From Cellulophaga sp. HaHaR_3_176 (GTDB taxonomy: Bacteria > Bacteroidota > Bacteroidia > Flavobacteriales > Flavobacteriaceae), in assembly GCF_019021925.1 (NCBI RefSeq), contig NZ_CP058990.1:3002001-3066000 (forward strand): DNA of 64,000 nucleotides. The letters run 5' to 3'. Every line of letters starts with the position of its first letter. The stretch's first letter is position 1. The position numbers and the translations under genes were made by a program. Below are positions 1 to 8,012 of this stretch, in pieces. Below the pieces are notes generated by a model, which was given only the letters and a program-made list of their open reading frames with translations, was not told the origin of the DNA and ran no database searches.

Positions 1-612
1 TCCGCTTAAATACTTAGTAGCAGAATGCATTACAATATCAGCTCCTAAATCTAAAGGTTGCTGTAAATAAGGGCTCGCAAAAGTATTATCGACAGCCAAT
101 AATATATTGTGTTTTTTAGAAATAGCTACGACTCCTTTAATATCTATAATACTCATCATAGGGTTTGTTGGTGTTTCTACCCAAAGCAATTTTGTTTTAT
201 TAGATATATACTTCTCAATATTATCAACGTCTTCCATTTCAATAAATTGAAAAACGATACCATAATTTTCAAAAACTTTTTTAAATAAGCGATAGCTTCC
301 TCCATACAAGTCACTCGTAGAGACAACTTCATCTCCTGGACTTAATAGTTTCAATATTGCATCAATAGCCGCCATACCACTTCCGAATGCCATACCGTAA
401 TTTCCATTTTCGATACTTGCCAAAGAATTTTCTAAAGCACTACGGGTTGGGTTTCCACTTCGAGAATATGCATACCCTAAGTGATCACCTGGTGTATTTT
501 GTGCATATGTAGACGTTTGATATATAGGTGGCATTACGGCCCCATAAGCCTTATCTGGGTTTTGACCTCCATGAATAACCTTACTGTTAAAATTTAATTT
601 CTTTTCGTTCAT
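1..612 (-). CDS. Cystathionine gamma-synthase/lyase family PLP enzyme, partial (C-terminus cut by left edge)
   Basis: This is the first 204 codons of a trans-sulfuration enzyme; the rest lies beyond the left edge. The ATG at 612 opens MNEKKLNFNSKVIHGGQNPD, followed by the family motifs YSRSGNPTR and SGMAAIDAIL and the VETPTNP / VDNTFASP segments that line the PLP pocket. The stretch SATKYLSG carries the Schiff-base lysine (Lys200). These cytosolic enzymes make or split cystathionine in methionine/cysteine metabolism. Which reaction this one favours (MetB synthase, gamma-lyase or O-acyl-homoserine sulfhydrylase) cannot be told from this half. A TAnnTTTG box lies 19 bases upstream on the minus strand. 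Confidence 0.9.
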   Translation of the reverse strand, partial: MNEKKLNFNSKVIHGGQNPDKAYGAVMPPIYQTSTYAQNTPGDHLGYAYSRSGNPTRSALENSLASIENGNYGMAFGSGMAAIDAILKLLSPGDEVVSTSDLYGGSYRLFKKVFENYGIVFQFIEMEDVDNIEKYISNKTKLLWVETPTNPMMSIIDIKGVVAISKKHNILLAVDNTFASPYLQQPLDLGADIVMHSATKYLSG

Positions 613-630
613 AACTCTTGCCTATACTTA

Positions 631-638
631 CAAATGTA
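631..638 (-). promoter_or_regulatory. -7 promoter box of the trans-sulfuration gene
   Basis: The minus strand reads TACATTTG here, an exact match to the Bacteroidetes -7 consensus TAnnTTTG, 18 bases before the ATG at 612. It lies 4 bases from an oppositely oriented -7 box at 643-650. No clear -33 TTTG is visible at the usual spacing. Confidence 0.55.
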
Positions 639-642
639 CCGT

Positions 643-650
643 TATCTTTG
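643..650 (+). promoter_or_regulatory. -7 promoter box of the DUF3298 lipoprotein gene
   Basis: TATCTTTG matches TAnnTTTG. A TTG at 618-620 lies 22 bases upstream as a possible -33 element. The box precedes the ATG at 694 by 43 bases and would place transcription start inside the longer reading frame that opens at 634, which supports the start at 694. Confidence 0.5.
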
Positions 651-693
651 TACGATAACAATTACCATTCATTACTTGAAATTTTATATATCT

Positions 694-1437
694 ATGAAAA
701 TAAAGTTAACACTCTTATTTATTTTATTAGTAATTATCGGTTGTAAAGATAAAAATGAGTTATCGCATGAATCCGTAACTTTTAAAAGCGAAAACTGTAA
801 TGATTGCCCTAAAGTACTTGTTGATACTTATAATTTTAAAGGCGATAGTGAACTAGCGTCTATCATAAACAATACTTTACAAGAGGAAATTATAGATCAA
901 TTAATATATGATGATGAAATTATAGCGAATACAGTTGAAGAAGCTATAACTTCATTCAAAAAGGGCTTTTTAGCTTTAAAAGAAATGTATCCTGACGAAA
1001 GTTTAGGTTGGGAAGCTAAAATTAAAACGGATATAACTTTTGAAAACAAAGATGTTATCTCTATAAAATTAGATACTTATATTTTTACTGGTGGAGCACA
1101 TGGATTTAGCGCCTCAAAGTTTTTAAATTTTGATAAGAAAAAAGGAAACGAGTTTGAAAATTGGAAGTTGTTTAATGATAAAGGTGCTTTTACACACTTT
1201 GTAGAAACTAAATTCAAAATTCAAGAAGATATCCCCCAAAACTCCTCCATTAATAGCACTGGATTTATGTTTGAGGGAGATATATTTTATTTACCATCTA
1301 ATATTGGCTTCACCGATAAGGGTCTTCAATTAATTTACAATCAATATGAAGTTGCGTCTTATGCTGACGGACCAATTGTAATAACACTACCTTACAATGA
1401 GATTAAAAAATATCTATCTGTAAGTATTAAAAAATAA
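694..1437 (+). CDS. DUF3298/RsiV-like domain lipoprotein
   Basis: A predicted lipoprotein of 247 residues. The chosen ATG gives a clean SPII signal, MKIKLTLLFILLVIIGC, with Cys17 as the lipidated residue; the reading frame opens 20 codons earlier but those codons spoil the signal and lie upstream of or over the promoter box at 643-650. The middle (YIFTGGAHGFSAS) and the C-terminus (GPIVITLPYNEIKKYL) match the DUF4163/DUF3298 two-domain layout seen in RsiV and PdaC-type proteins. Family function is unclear; anti-sigma and peptidoglycan-related roles are known for relatives, and this copy lacks the cytoplasmic and TM part of RsiV. Exact role unknown. Confidence 0.75.
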   Translation: MKIKLTLLFILLVIIGCKDKNELSHESVTFKSENCNDCPKVLVDTYNFKGDSELASIINNTLQEEIIDQLIYDDEIIANTVEEAITSFKKGFLALKEMYPDESLGWEAKIKTDITFENKDVISIKLDTYIFTGGAHGFSASKFLNFDKKKGNEFENWKLFNDKGAFTHFVETKFKIQEDIPQNSSINSTGFMFEGDIFYLPSNIGFTDKGLQLIYNQYEVASYADGPIVITLPYNEIKKYLSVSIKK

Positions 1438-1441
1438 GTTT

Positions 1442-1903
1442 TTATTTCGTCTGTACTTTTAATAGCGATAAAATTGTCCCTAAATGTAACCCCTCATGAA
1501 AAGAGTTAAACGCAATAGCATCTTCAACAGAGCTTAAAGTAACGTCTAAACTAGTATCATATGTACTAAATGACTTAAATTCACCTTTTTCATAATCTTC
1601 CTGCATCCATTCTATTGTCGAAAACAAAAAACCTGTTATTTCGTCAATTTCTTCATTAGTAGCAGTACCATCTGGTACACTTCCTTTTTTAAATTTTTCA
1701 ATAAATTCATCTGAAATACGCATTGGCAAGCCACTCAATCTATAAACCAAAAGTTGCTGTGTAACCACCACGTGTGCTATATTCCACCAGATATTATTTC
1801 TGAATCCCGCAGGGATATTTAGTAATTGCTCTCTGGGTGTTTTTGTCAAGAATTTGTATAAAATTTTCCTGTTTTTAAGGGTAATATCAAATAGTTTTTC
1901 CAA
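1442..1903 (-). CDS. DinB-fold (DinB_2) family protein
   Basis: A four-helix DinB-superfamily protein of about 153 residues. The motifs NIWWNIAHVVVTQQLLVYRL and FHEGLHLG supply the histidines that bind a metal in this fold. Family members are thiol-dependent transferases or damage-induced proteins of unknown substrate. No ATG lies near the expected N-terminus: the frame is open to a TTG at 1945, but the fold should begin at EKLFDITLKNRK, so I favour the TTG at 1903. It ends 5 bases from the convergent lipoprotein gene. The start is uncertain. Confidence 0.75.
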   Translation of the reverse strand: MEKLFDITLKNRKILYKFLTKTPREQLLNIPAGFRNNIWWNIAHVVVTQQLLVYRLSGLPMRISDEFIEKFKKGSVPDGTATNEEIDEITGFLFSTIEWMQEDYEKGEFKSFSTYDTSLDVTLSSVEDAIAFNSFHEGLHLGTILSLLKVQTK

Positions 1904-2009
1904 AATAATACGTTTTATTAAGCCATAAAAATAGAACAATTCCAAAGAAATAGGTTTCTTTGCATTCGGTTTAATTAAAATAATTCAATCTTTTTCAAAA
2001 TTATTCACA

Positions 2010-2363
2010 ATGAAGAAAATCTACTACCTTAGTACTTGTGATACCTGCAAAAAAATACTTAAAGAATTACAACCACTAGATGGTTTTGAATTACAAGACA
2101 TTAAATCTGATGCTGTAAGTGCTGTTCAAATAGAAGAAATGTTTAAACTATCGGGTAGTTTTGAGGCTCTTTTTAGTAAACGAGCACGATTATTTAGAGA
2201 AAGAGGTTTACATGAAAAAACACTTTCTGAAAATGATTATATGAATCTAATATTAAACCATTACACTTTTTTAAAGCGCCCAGTAATTATTTTTGATGAT
2301 AAAATTTTTATCGGAAATAGTAAAAAAGAAATTGCTGCAGCAATTGAATACATACATTCGTGA
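2010..2363 (+). CDS. ArsC/Spx-family thioredoxin-fold protein
   Basis: A protein of 117 residues with the ArsC/Spx fold: KIYYLSTCDTCKKIL gives a CxxC at Cys10/Cys13, followed by LFSKRARLFRERG and the cis-proline segment FLKRPVII. ArsC-family proteins reduce arsenate with glutathione or thioredoxin; Spx-type members act on RNA polymerase. The CxxC pair and the lack of the ArsC RSR-like arginine triad suggest a YffB/Spx-like oxidoreductase of unknown substrate. Its stop overlaps the GTG start of the next gene (GTGA), indicating translational coupling with the EamA transporter. Confidence 0.8.
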   Translation: MKKIYYLSTCDTCKKILKELQPLDGFELQDIKSDAVSAVQIEEMFKLSGSFEALFSKRARLFRERGLHEKTLSENDYMNLILNHYTFLKRPVIIFDDKIFIGNSKKEIAAAIEYIHS

Positions 2364-3253
2364 GTAAAAGAACGCTAGCATTATTGGCTGCCTTTGCAGC
2401 TACTGTTATATATGGCTTAAACCATACTATAGCTAAAGATGTAATGCCCGACTATGTAAAACCGTTTGGCTTTATATTCTTAAGGGTCGCTGGAGCTGCA
2501 ATTTTATTCTGGTGTATAGCCCCTTTTGCCCCAAAACAAAAAATTGACCCTAAAGATTGGGGCCGAATTATCATCTGTGGCATTATGGGTATGGTTATTA
2601 ACATGCTCGCTTTTTTTAAAGGTTTGCAGTTATCAACACCTATTAATAGTGCTGTTTTAGTTACTATTACTCCTATTATTGTCGTTTTATTATCTGCTAT
2701 TTTTATAAAAGAAAAAATTACGGTTCAAAAAGGGTTAGGCATTTTTCTAGGTCTAGTTGGCGCCCTTGCCTTAATACTTTTTGGAGCAGAAATAAGGGCT
2801 GATGCACCAAATATTCCATTAGGTAATTTTTTATTTGTTGTAAATGCTACAGTATACGGTACCTATTTAATTTTAGCAAAAAAATTAATTTCTAAATACC
2901 ATCCTTTTGTTCTTTTAAAATGGCTTTTTACAATAGGGTTAATTGTTAATTTACCAATTACCTTTTCTGAAGTTTCTGAAATTCAATGGACTACCTTACC
3001 AGTACACATTTATGGAGCAATCTTATTTGTAGTTTTAGGCACAACTTTTTGCACTTATTTATTCAATGCTTTTGCACTTACACAGTTAAAGGCATCTACT
3101 GTTGGTGCATTTGTTTACGTACAACCATTAGTAGGCGTCTGTTTTGCAATACTAACTGGCAAAGACAGTTTAACGCAAATAAAAATCATAGCAATGATTC
3201 TTGTTATTTTTGGGGTTTACCTTGCCAGCAAGCCTGTTAAACCAAATCTTTAG
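2360..3253 (+). CDS. EamA/DMT-family transporter
   Basis: An inner-membrane permease of 297 residues with about ten hydrophobic helices in two EamA repeats (about residues 7-140 and 155-290). PINSAVLVTITPIIVVLLSA at the end of the first repeat and VGAFVYVQPLVGVCFAILTG in the second are typical. The DMT superfamily exports metabolites or amino acids; the substrate cannot be read from sequence. The start is a GTG overlapping the upstream stop by four bases. The 3' end overlaps the convergent thioesterase gene by 17 bases. Confidence 0.85.
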   Translation: MSKRTLALLAAFAATVIYGLNHTIAKDVMPDYVKPFGFIFLRVAGAAILFWCIAPFAPKQKIDPKDWGRIIICGIMGMVINMLAFFKGLQLSTPINSAVLVTITPIIVVLLSAIFIKEKITVQKGLGIFLGLVGALALILFGAEIRADAPNIPLGNFLFVVNATVYGTYLILAKKLISKYHPFVLLKWLFTIGLIVNLPITFSEVSEIQWTTLPVHIYGAILFVVLGTTFCTYLFNAFALTQLKASTVGAFVYVQPLVGVCFAILTGKDSLTQIKIIAMILVIFGVYLASKPVKPNL

Positions 3254-3713
3254 GCACTTTCGTAAACTTACGAGTATGTTCTTTAGTTAAAACTTTAAAG
3301 TCTTCTGCTTTTTCTATATTATTAAATGCATCTAGAAAAACATCATTAAGTCCCGTTAAGCTTCTGGTTTTTAAATTTACCCATGCTCCCATCATTTCAC
3401 AATGTGCAAAATTTCTCCCTTTGTGATCGTAAAAATTATGATGAAATTCAAAAAACATACCGTCTTCACTCATCCCTTTCACTTCCATAGAAACTTTAAC
3501 TGGCTTACCTGGAAAAGCTTCTTTAAAATAATATACATGCTCATAAAAAACGACAGGGCCAATTTCATGCTCTGCCATTGTTTTTTGATTAAAGCCTAGT
3601 TCCATTAAAAAAGCCATTCGGGTATGACTCATAAAATTTAAATAAGCAGAATTTGCTAAATGACGATTTGCATCTGTATCACTCCAACGAATCTCAAAAT
3701 CTTTAAGGTACAT
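3237..3713 (-). CDS. Acyl-CoA thioesterase, 4HBT hotdog fold
   Basis: A hotdog-fold thioesterase of 158 residues. The N-terminal motif IRWSDTDANRHLANSAYLNF matches the 4-hydroxybenzoyl-CoA thioesterase family, with the catalytic acid in SDTD. It should hydrolyse acyl-CoA in the cytosol; chain length is unknown. I chose the ATG at 3713: the frame continues 22 codons upstream, but a TATTTTTG promoter box (3748-3755) would place transcription start downstream of the longer start, and the extra residues do not match the family. Confidence 0.85.
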   Translation of the reverse strand: MYLKDFEIRWSDTDANRHLANSAYLNFMSHTRMAFLMELGFNQKTMAEHEIGPVVFYEHVYYFKEAFPGKPVKVSMEVKGMSEDGMFFEFHHNFYDHKGRNFAHCEMMGAWVNLKTRSLTGLNDVFLDAFNNIEKAEDFKVLTKEHTRKFTKVPKDLV

Positions 3714-3747
3714 AGTATATTTTTTTGTTATGCATGCATAATAATCC

Positions 3748-3755
3748 CAAAAATA
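3748..3755 (-). promoter_or_regulatory. -7 promoter box of the thioesterase gene
   Basis: The minus strand reads TATTTTTG (TAnnTTTG), with a TTTG 21 bases upstream (3777-3780) as -33. The ATG at 3713 is 34 bases downstream. Confidence 0.55.
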
Positions 3756-3829
3756 ACATAGTTTTGATGAAACTAACAAAAATTAAACATAAAATTTATG
3801 CTTAATTTTAATGTCTAAAACCTATTTCC

Positions 3830-4804
3830 ATGAATCAGAAAGCCTCTTTTATAAAAGATTTATCATTACCAATTGTTACGGCCCCAATGTTTTTAATTTC
3901 TGGTCCGAATTTGGTAATTGAATGTTGCAAAAACGGAATAGTAGGTACTTTTCCCGCGCTTAACCAACGTACAACTGATGGGTTTGAAGAGTGGTTAATA
4001 GAAATTAAAACAGAGCTAAAAAAGTTTGAAGATGAAACAGGTAAAAAAGCAGCTCCTTTTGGTGTTAACCTTATTGTTCATCAAACTAACCCAAGGTTAG
4101 AAGCTGATTTAAAAATTTGTATAAAGCACAAAGTTCCTTTAATAATCACTTCTTTAGGTGCCGTACCACAAGTTGTAGATGCGATACATAGTTATGGCGG
4201 TCTTGTTTTTCATGATATTATTAAAAAAAGACATGCTGAAAAAGCCTCAGAGGCTGGTGTAGATGGCTTAATACTTGTTGCCGCAGGCGCTGGTGGCCAT
4301 GCAGGCACTATAAACCCAATGACTTTAGTTTCGGAAATAAAAAAATTCTATCATAAAACTATTTTACTTTCAGGATGTATTAGTACTGGTAGAGATGTTG
4401 CTTCTGCATTACAAATGGGAGCTGATATGGCTTACATGGGTACTCGCTTTATAAACACAGAAGAAAGTAGAGCAACTGATGAGTACCGAAAAATGATTAT
4501 TGAAGCAGGAGCAAGTGATGTTGTTTACACAGCTTCAATATCAGGAGTACACGCCAATTTTTTAGGTGCAAGTTTAAAAGCTGCAGGTATTACCGAAGAT
4601 GACTTAAAGAAAGATGTGAAAATTGATTTTGGTAAAGAATTAGATACTGAAGCTAAAGCTTGGAAAACAATTTGGTCTGCTGGGCAAGGTGTTGCTTTGA
4701 TTGACAATACTGTTCCTGTTTCTGAATTAGTTAACACGCTTAAATCTGAATTTAAATCAGCTATCGAAGAACAAATCAAAGTTTTAGAAAACTACCCGAA
4801 ATAA
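3830..4804 (+). CDS. Nitronate monooxygenase family (NPD) flavoprotein
   Basis: An FMN-dependent TIM-barrel protein of 324 residues. LPIVTAPMFLISGP at the N-terminus binds FMN; GAGGHAG contains His157, the catalytic histidine position of class I nitronate monooxygenases; LLSGCISTGRDVASALQMGA and AYMGTRFINTEES form the phosphate-binding end. The family oxidises alkyl nitronates such as propionate-3-nitronate to carbonyl compounds and nitrite. The next gene starts 6 bases downstream, so the two are probably cotranscribed. Confidence 0.88.
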   Translation: MNQKASFIKDLSLPIVTAPMFLISGPNLVIECCKNGIVGTFPALNQRTTDGFEEWLIEIKTELKKFEDETGKKAAPFGVNLIVHQTNPRLEADLKICIKHKVPLIITSLGAVPQVVDAIHSYGGLVFHDIIKKRHAEKASEAGVDGLILVAAGAGGHAGTINPMTLVSEIKKFYHKTILLSGCISTGRDVASALQMGADMAYMGTRFINTEESRATDEYRKMIIEAGASDVVYTASISGVHANFLGASLKAAGITEDDLKKDVKIDFGKELDTEAKAWKTIWSAGQGVALIDNTVPVSELVNTLKSEFKSAIEEQIKVLENYPK

Positions 4805-4810
4805 AAAACA

Positions 4811-5773
4811 ATGCCATTAATACCATCTACTTATGATCCTCCTTTTTATTTTAAGAACGGACATTTATCTACCATATATTCTGGAGTATTAAGAAAAGTA
4901 AGCGGTTTATCACAAAAAAGGGAACGTATAATATTGCCAGATAGTGATTTTTTAGATGTAGATTGGAGTTTTTCTAACCAAACATCTAACAAGGTAATTA
5001 TCTTAATTCATGGTTTAGAAGGTAGCGCACAACGCCCTTATATTACAGGTAGCGCAAAACACGCTAACCTTTCTGGTATAGATGCTTGCGCAATAAATTT
5101 ACGCAGTTGCAGCGGTACTCCTAATGCATTATTTAGATCGTATCACTCTGGCGCAACAGAAGATTTAGAGTCTGTTATAAATCATATACTAAGTAAAAAT
5201 AAATACGCTCAAATTTTCATAAAAGGTTTTAGTCTAGGCGGTAACCTAGTGCTTAAATATTTAGGTGAAAAAAGAAAACTACCTCCTGAATTAAAAGGAG
5301 CTGTAGCAGTCTCGGTCCCATGTGATTTACATAGTTCGTTAAAAGAGTTGCTGAAGCCTAAAAATGCGCTTTACGCAATTAGGTTTAAAAAACATCTAAT
5401 AGAAAAATTACGAGCTAAGCAACAGCTTTTCCCTGATAAAATTTCAGATAAAGAAATTTTAAGCATTAAAACTTTAAAAGATTTTGATGATGTATATACA
5501 AGTAAAGCACACGGTTTTATTGATGCCATTGATTATTACACAAAATCTAGTTGCCTATCTTTTTTACCAAATATAAAAGTGCCAACTTTAATTATCAATA
5601 GCAAAAACGATTCTTTTTTAGGGCCAGAGTGTTATCCTAAAAAAGAAGCTCAAGAAAATGAAAATTTACATTTAGAAATTCCTAATTACGGTGGTCATGT
5701 TGGCTTTTTCGGAGTAAAAAACACAACTTATACTGAAAAAAGATCTATTGATTTTATAAAAGAATTTTTGTAA
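4811..5773 (+). CDS. Alpha/beta hydrolase, YheT family
   Basis: A cytosolic hydrolase of 320 residues of the YheT/EMB8 family. N-terminal LIPSTYDPPFYFKNGHLSTI is the family opening. LIHGLEGSAQRPY forms the oxyanion hole, GFSLGGN carries the nucleophilic serine, and NSKNDSFLGPECYP and GGHVGFFG carry the Asp and His of the triad. The related E. coli gene is yheT; its substrate is not settled. It lies 6 bases after the nitronate monooxygenase gene and 37 bases before a cytochrome gene. Confidence 0.85.
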   Translation: MPLIPSTYDPPFYFKNGHLSTIYSGVLRKVSGLSQKRERIILPDSDFLDVDWSFSNQTSNKVIILIHGLEGSAQRPYITGSAKHANLSGIDACAINLRSCSGTPNALFRSYHSGATEDLESVINHILSKNKYAQIFIKGFSLGGNLVLKYLGEKRKLPPELKGAVAVSVPCDLHSSLKELLKPKNALYAIRFKKHLIEKLRAKQQLFPDKISDKEILSIKTLKDFDDVYTSKAHGFIDAIDYYTKSSCLSFLPNIKVPTLIINSKNDSFLGPECYPKKEAQENENLHLEIPNYGGHVGFFGVKNTTYTEKRSIDFIKEFL

Positions 5774-5810
5774 ATAACTTATCTTAGTGTTTTAATAAAT
5801 TAACTCAATA

Positions 5811-6287
5811 ATGAAAAAAATACTTAGCATTTTAGCAATTGGCGTTCTATTAACTAGTTGTGGTGAAAAAAAAGAAGAAAAAAAAGGTGGTTTTGACATG
5901 CAACGTACCAAAACTGAAGATAAAGCTACTAGTGCTTCAAAAGGTGTTCCTGTTGACATGGATAATGAAGGTATTGGCCCTTTTAAGGATATCGAATTTT
6001 CTGATATAGATACTGATTTAGCAGCCGCTGGTGAAGCTAAATATAGTACGGTTTGTACTGCTTGTCATATGGCTGAGGAAAGAATGATAGGCCCTGCTTT
6101 GGCTGGTGTTTACGATAGAAGAAATCCGGCTTGGGTTATGAATATGATTAAAAACCCAACTGAAATGCTTAAAAAAGATCCAATAGCTAAAGCATTGTTA
6201 GAAGAGTATAATAATGCAATTATGTTAGATAGTGGTTTATCTGAAGACGACACTAGAGCTATTGCCGAGTATTTAAGAACTTTATAA
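5811..6287 (+). CDS. Cytochrome c lipoprotein
   Basis: A periplasm-facing monohaem cytochrome c of 158 residues anchored as a lipoprotein (MKKILSILAIGVLLTSC, Cys17). A Lys/Glu-rich linker follows, then the class I cytochrome domain with haem motif CTACH (Cys82, Cys85, His86). Met138 in IMLDSGLS is the likely sixth haem ligand. GPALAGVYDRR and the C-terminal DTRAIAEYLRTL are typical. It probably carries electrons to a terminal oxidase or reductase. It ends in a strong hairpin terminator at 6297-6322. Confidence 0.88.
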   Translation: MKKILSILAIGVLLTSCGEKKEEKKGGFDMQRTKTEDKATSASKGVPVDMDNEGIGPFKDIEFSDIDTDLAAAGEAKYSTVCTACHMAEERMIGPALAGVYDRRNPAWVMNMIKNPTEMLKKDPIAKALLEEYNNAIMLDSGLSEDDTRAIAEYLRTL

Positions 6288-6296
6288 TGTTATCCT

Positions 6297-6322
6297 CTAC
6301 GGCTACAAAATTGTAGCCGTAG
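6297..6322 (+). terminator. Hairpin terminator after the cytochrome c gene
   Basis: A perfect 12-bp inverted repeat (CTACGGCTACAA / TTGTAGCCGTAG) with two central bases, followed by a T-rich stretch. It starts 10 bases after the cytochrome stop and separates that gene from the riboswitch leader. Confidence 0.75.
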
Positions 6323-6332
6323 TTATTTTAAT

Positions 6333-6407
6333 CGTTAGGGGTGCTCTTTTGGGGGCTGAGAAATTACCCTTTGAACCTGATTTGTTTAATAGCAACGAAG
6401 GGAAACG
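6333..6407 (+). ncRNA. TPP riboswitch (THI element)
   Basis: The conserved parts of the thiamine pyrophosphate aptamer appear in order: AGGGGTGC, GGGCTGAGA (6353-6361), ACCC (6366-6369), GAACCTGAT (6373-6381) and CGAAGGGAA (6396-6404), closed by a CGTT/AACG helix at the ends. It precedes tenA-thiD, as expected for thiamine control. Between 6408 and 6552 I see only AT-rich sequence with no strong terminator, so the expression platform is not evident. Confidence 0.92.
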
Positions 6408-6552
6408 CATTTTGCATCTTCATAGAAAACTATCATTTGTTACCTGTGTGCAATCGTTTTACCTACTTGTTAAAACTATTTGCAACTATGAATTTTACAA
6501 TTGATAAAAATTACTTTTTATTTTTATTCAAAACCACTTCAAAACAGACACT

Positions 6553-7209
6553 ATGATGAAGTGGAGTGAACATACTTGGGAGAAAATGAGCCCTACTTTC
6601 AAAAAAATCACTAATCATGCTTTTATAAACGAATTAGCTGACGGCACTCTTCCTTTAAAAAAATTTGAATTTTACATACAACAAGATGCATTTTACTTAG
6701 CAGATTTTGGTAAAATCTTAGCAGGCATTGGTACTAAATTAGAAGATCCAAAACATGTTGAACATTTTTTAAGTTTTGCAAATGACACTATAAAAGTGGA
6801 GCAAATTTTGCACGCTACATATCTTAAAAATATAGATGACACTACAAACGCTAAGCTATCACCTTCTTGCCTTTTATATGTTGGTTTTTTAAATAAAACA
6901 TTTAACTTAAACTCAATTGAAGAGGCACTTGCCGCAGTGTTACCTTGTTTTTGGATATATAAAAAAGTTGGTGATTTTATTTTAGAACATCAAACTAAGG
7001 AGAACAACCCTTATCAAGATTGGATTAATACTTATGCTGGTGAAGATTTTGGAATTGCTGTGCAGAAAGCTATTCAAATTTGCGATTTATATGCTGAAAA
7101 AACAACAGAAGAAACTCGTATAAAAATGACTAATTCATTTTTATTGGCATCAAAAATGGAATGGCTATTTTGGGAAAGTGCCTATACTTTAGAAAAATGG
7201 AAAATATGA
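6553..7209 (+). CDS. tenA: Thiaminase II / aminopyrimidine aminohydrolase TenA
   Basis: A TenA-family helical-bundle enzyme of 218 residues that hydrolyses degraded thiamine (aminomethyl-pyrimidine) to HMP. Seen: EFYIQQDAFYLADFGKIL near residue 40, the active-site cysteine in AAVLPCFWIYKKVG (Cys132, equivalent to Cys135 of B. subtilis TenA), and the C-terminal WLFWESAYTLEKW. It sits behind a TPP riboswitch and overlaps thiD by an ATGA, so HMP made here passes to ThiD. Two adjacent ATGs are possible starts; I used the first. Confidence 0.93.
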   Translation: MMKWSEHTWEKMSPTFKKITNHAFINELADGTLPLKKFEFYIQQDAFYLADFGKILAGIGTKLEDPKHVEHFLSFANDTIKVEQILHATYLKNIDDTTNAKLSPSCLLYVGFLNKTFNLNSIEEALAAVLPCFWIYKKVGDFILEHQTKENNPYQDWINTYAGEDFGIAVQKAIQICDLYAEKTTEETRIKMTNSFLLASKMEWLFWESAYTLEKWKI

Positions 7210-8012
7210 CACAAAACTACGCTAGAGTTTTAACTATTGCAGGCAGTGATTCTGGCGGTGGAGCAGGAATTCAAGCAGATTTAAAAACGTTTAGTGCCTG
7301 TGGTTGCTATGGCACCTCTGCAATAACAGCCTTAACTGCTCAAAATACAATTGGTGTTACTGATATACACCCAGTTCCAGTGCTACACTTACAAAAGCAA
7401 ATACAAGCCGTTTTAGATGATATCGGTACCGATGCCATAAAAATTGGAATGCTCCATTCTACAGAAATTATTAACATGGTTGTAAAAACGCTTGAAAAAT
7501 ACAAAGCCACACCAATTGTAATAGATCCTGTTATGGTAGCTACATCTGGCGACAAGCTAGTATTAGACAATGCTATTAAAGCCATTAAGAGTAAGCTAAT
7601 GTCCATTGCGACAATTATTACCCCGAATATACCTGAATGTGAAATACTATTAAACAAAAAAATTGAAGGCACTAATCTAAAGTTTTATGCAAAAGAATTA
7701 GCAGATGCCTATAGCGTCTCTGTTTTATTAAAGGCTGGCCATTTAAACAATGACACTCTTACTGATATTTTTTACAATTTTGATTCGAAAGAATATTTCG
7801 AACTTACTTCAAAAAAAGTACAGACCCAAAATACACATGGTACAGGCTGCACCCTATCATCGGCTATAGCTGCTTTTTTAGCAAAAGAGTTCACCTTAAA
7901 TGAATCTGTTTTGAAAGGAAAAGAATACTTGGAAGGTGCTATTAAAAAAAGTGCGGACCATACACTAGGAAAAGGGCATGGTCCGCTACATCATTTTTAT
8001 AAATTTTGGTAG
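7206..8012 (+). CDS. thiD: Hydroxymethylpyrimidine/phosphomethylpyrimidine kinase ThiD
   Basis: A ribokinase-fold kinase of 268 residues that phosphorylates HMP twice to HMP-PP for thiamine synthesis. Seen: VLTIAGSDSGGGAGIQADLK at the start, DPVMVATSGDKL, the substrate-side segment TPNIPECEIL, and the catalytic NTHGTGCTLSSAIAAFLA near the C-terminus. The start at 7206 overlaps the tenA stop (ATGA); an in-frame ATG at 7197 is also possible. The gene ends directly against the stop of the convergent SulP gene, with no spacer. Confidence 0.94.
   Translation: MTQNYARVLTIAGSDSGGGAGIQADLKTFSACGCYGTSAITALTAQNTIGVTDIHPVPVLHLQKQIQAVLDDIGTDAIKIGMLHSTEIINMVVKTLEKYKATPIVIDPVMVATSGDKLVLDNAIKAIKSKLMSIATIITPNIPECEILLNKKIEGTNLKFYAKELADAYSVSVLLKAGHLNNDTLTDIFYNFDSKEYFELTSKKVQTQNTHGTGCTLSSAIAAFLAKEFTLNESVLKGKEYLEGAIKKSADHTLGKGHGPLHHFYKFW

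Noticed and set aside
2986..3240. 84-codon frame on the plus strand inside the EamA gene
   Set aside because: It lies entirely in another frame of a well-supported transporter gene and has an implausible composition.
6341..6556. Open frame of 71 codons on the plus strand between the cytochrome and tenA genes
   Set aside because: It overlaps the TPP riboswitch and has no protein-like features; the RNA explains the sequence.
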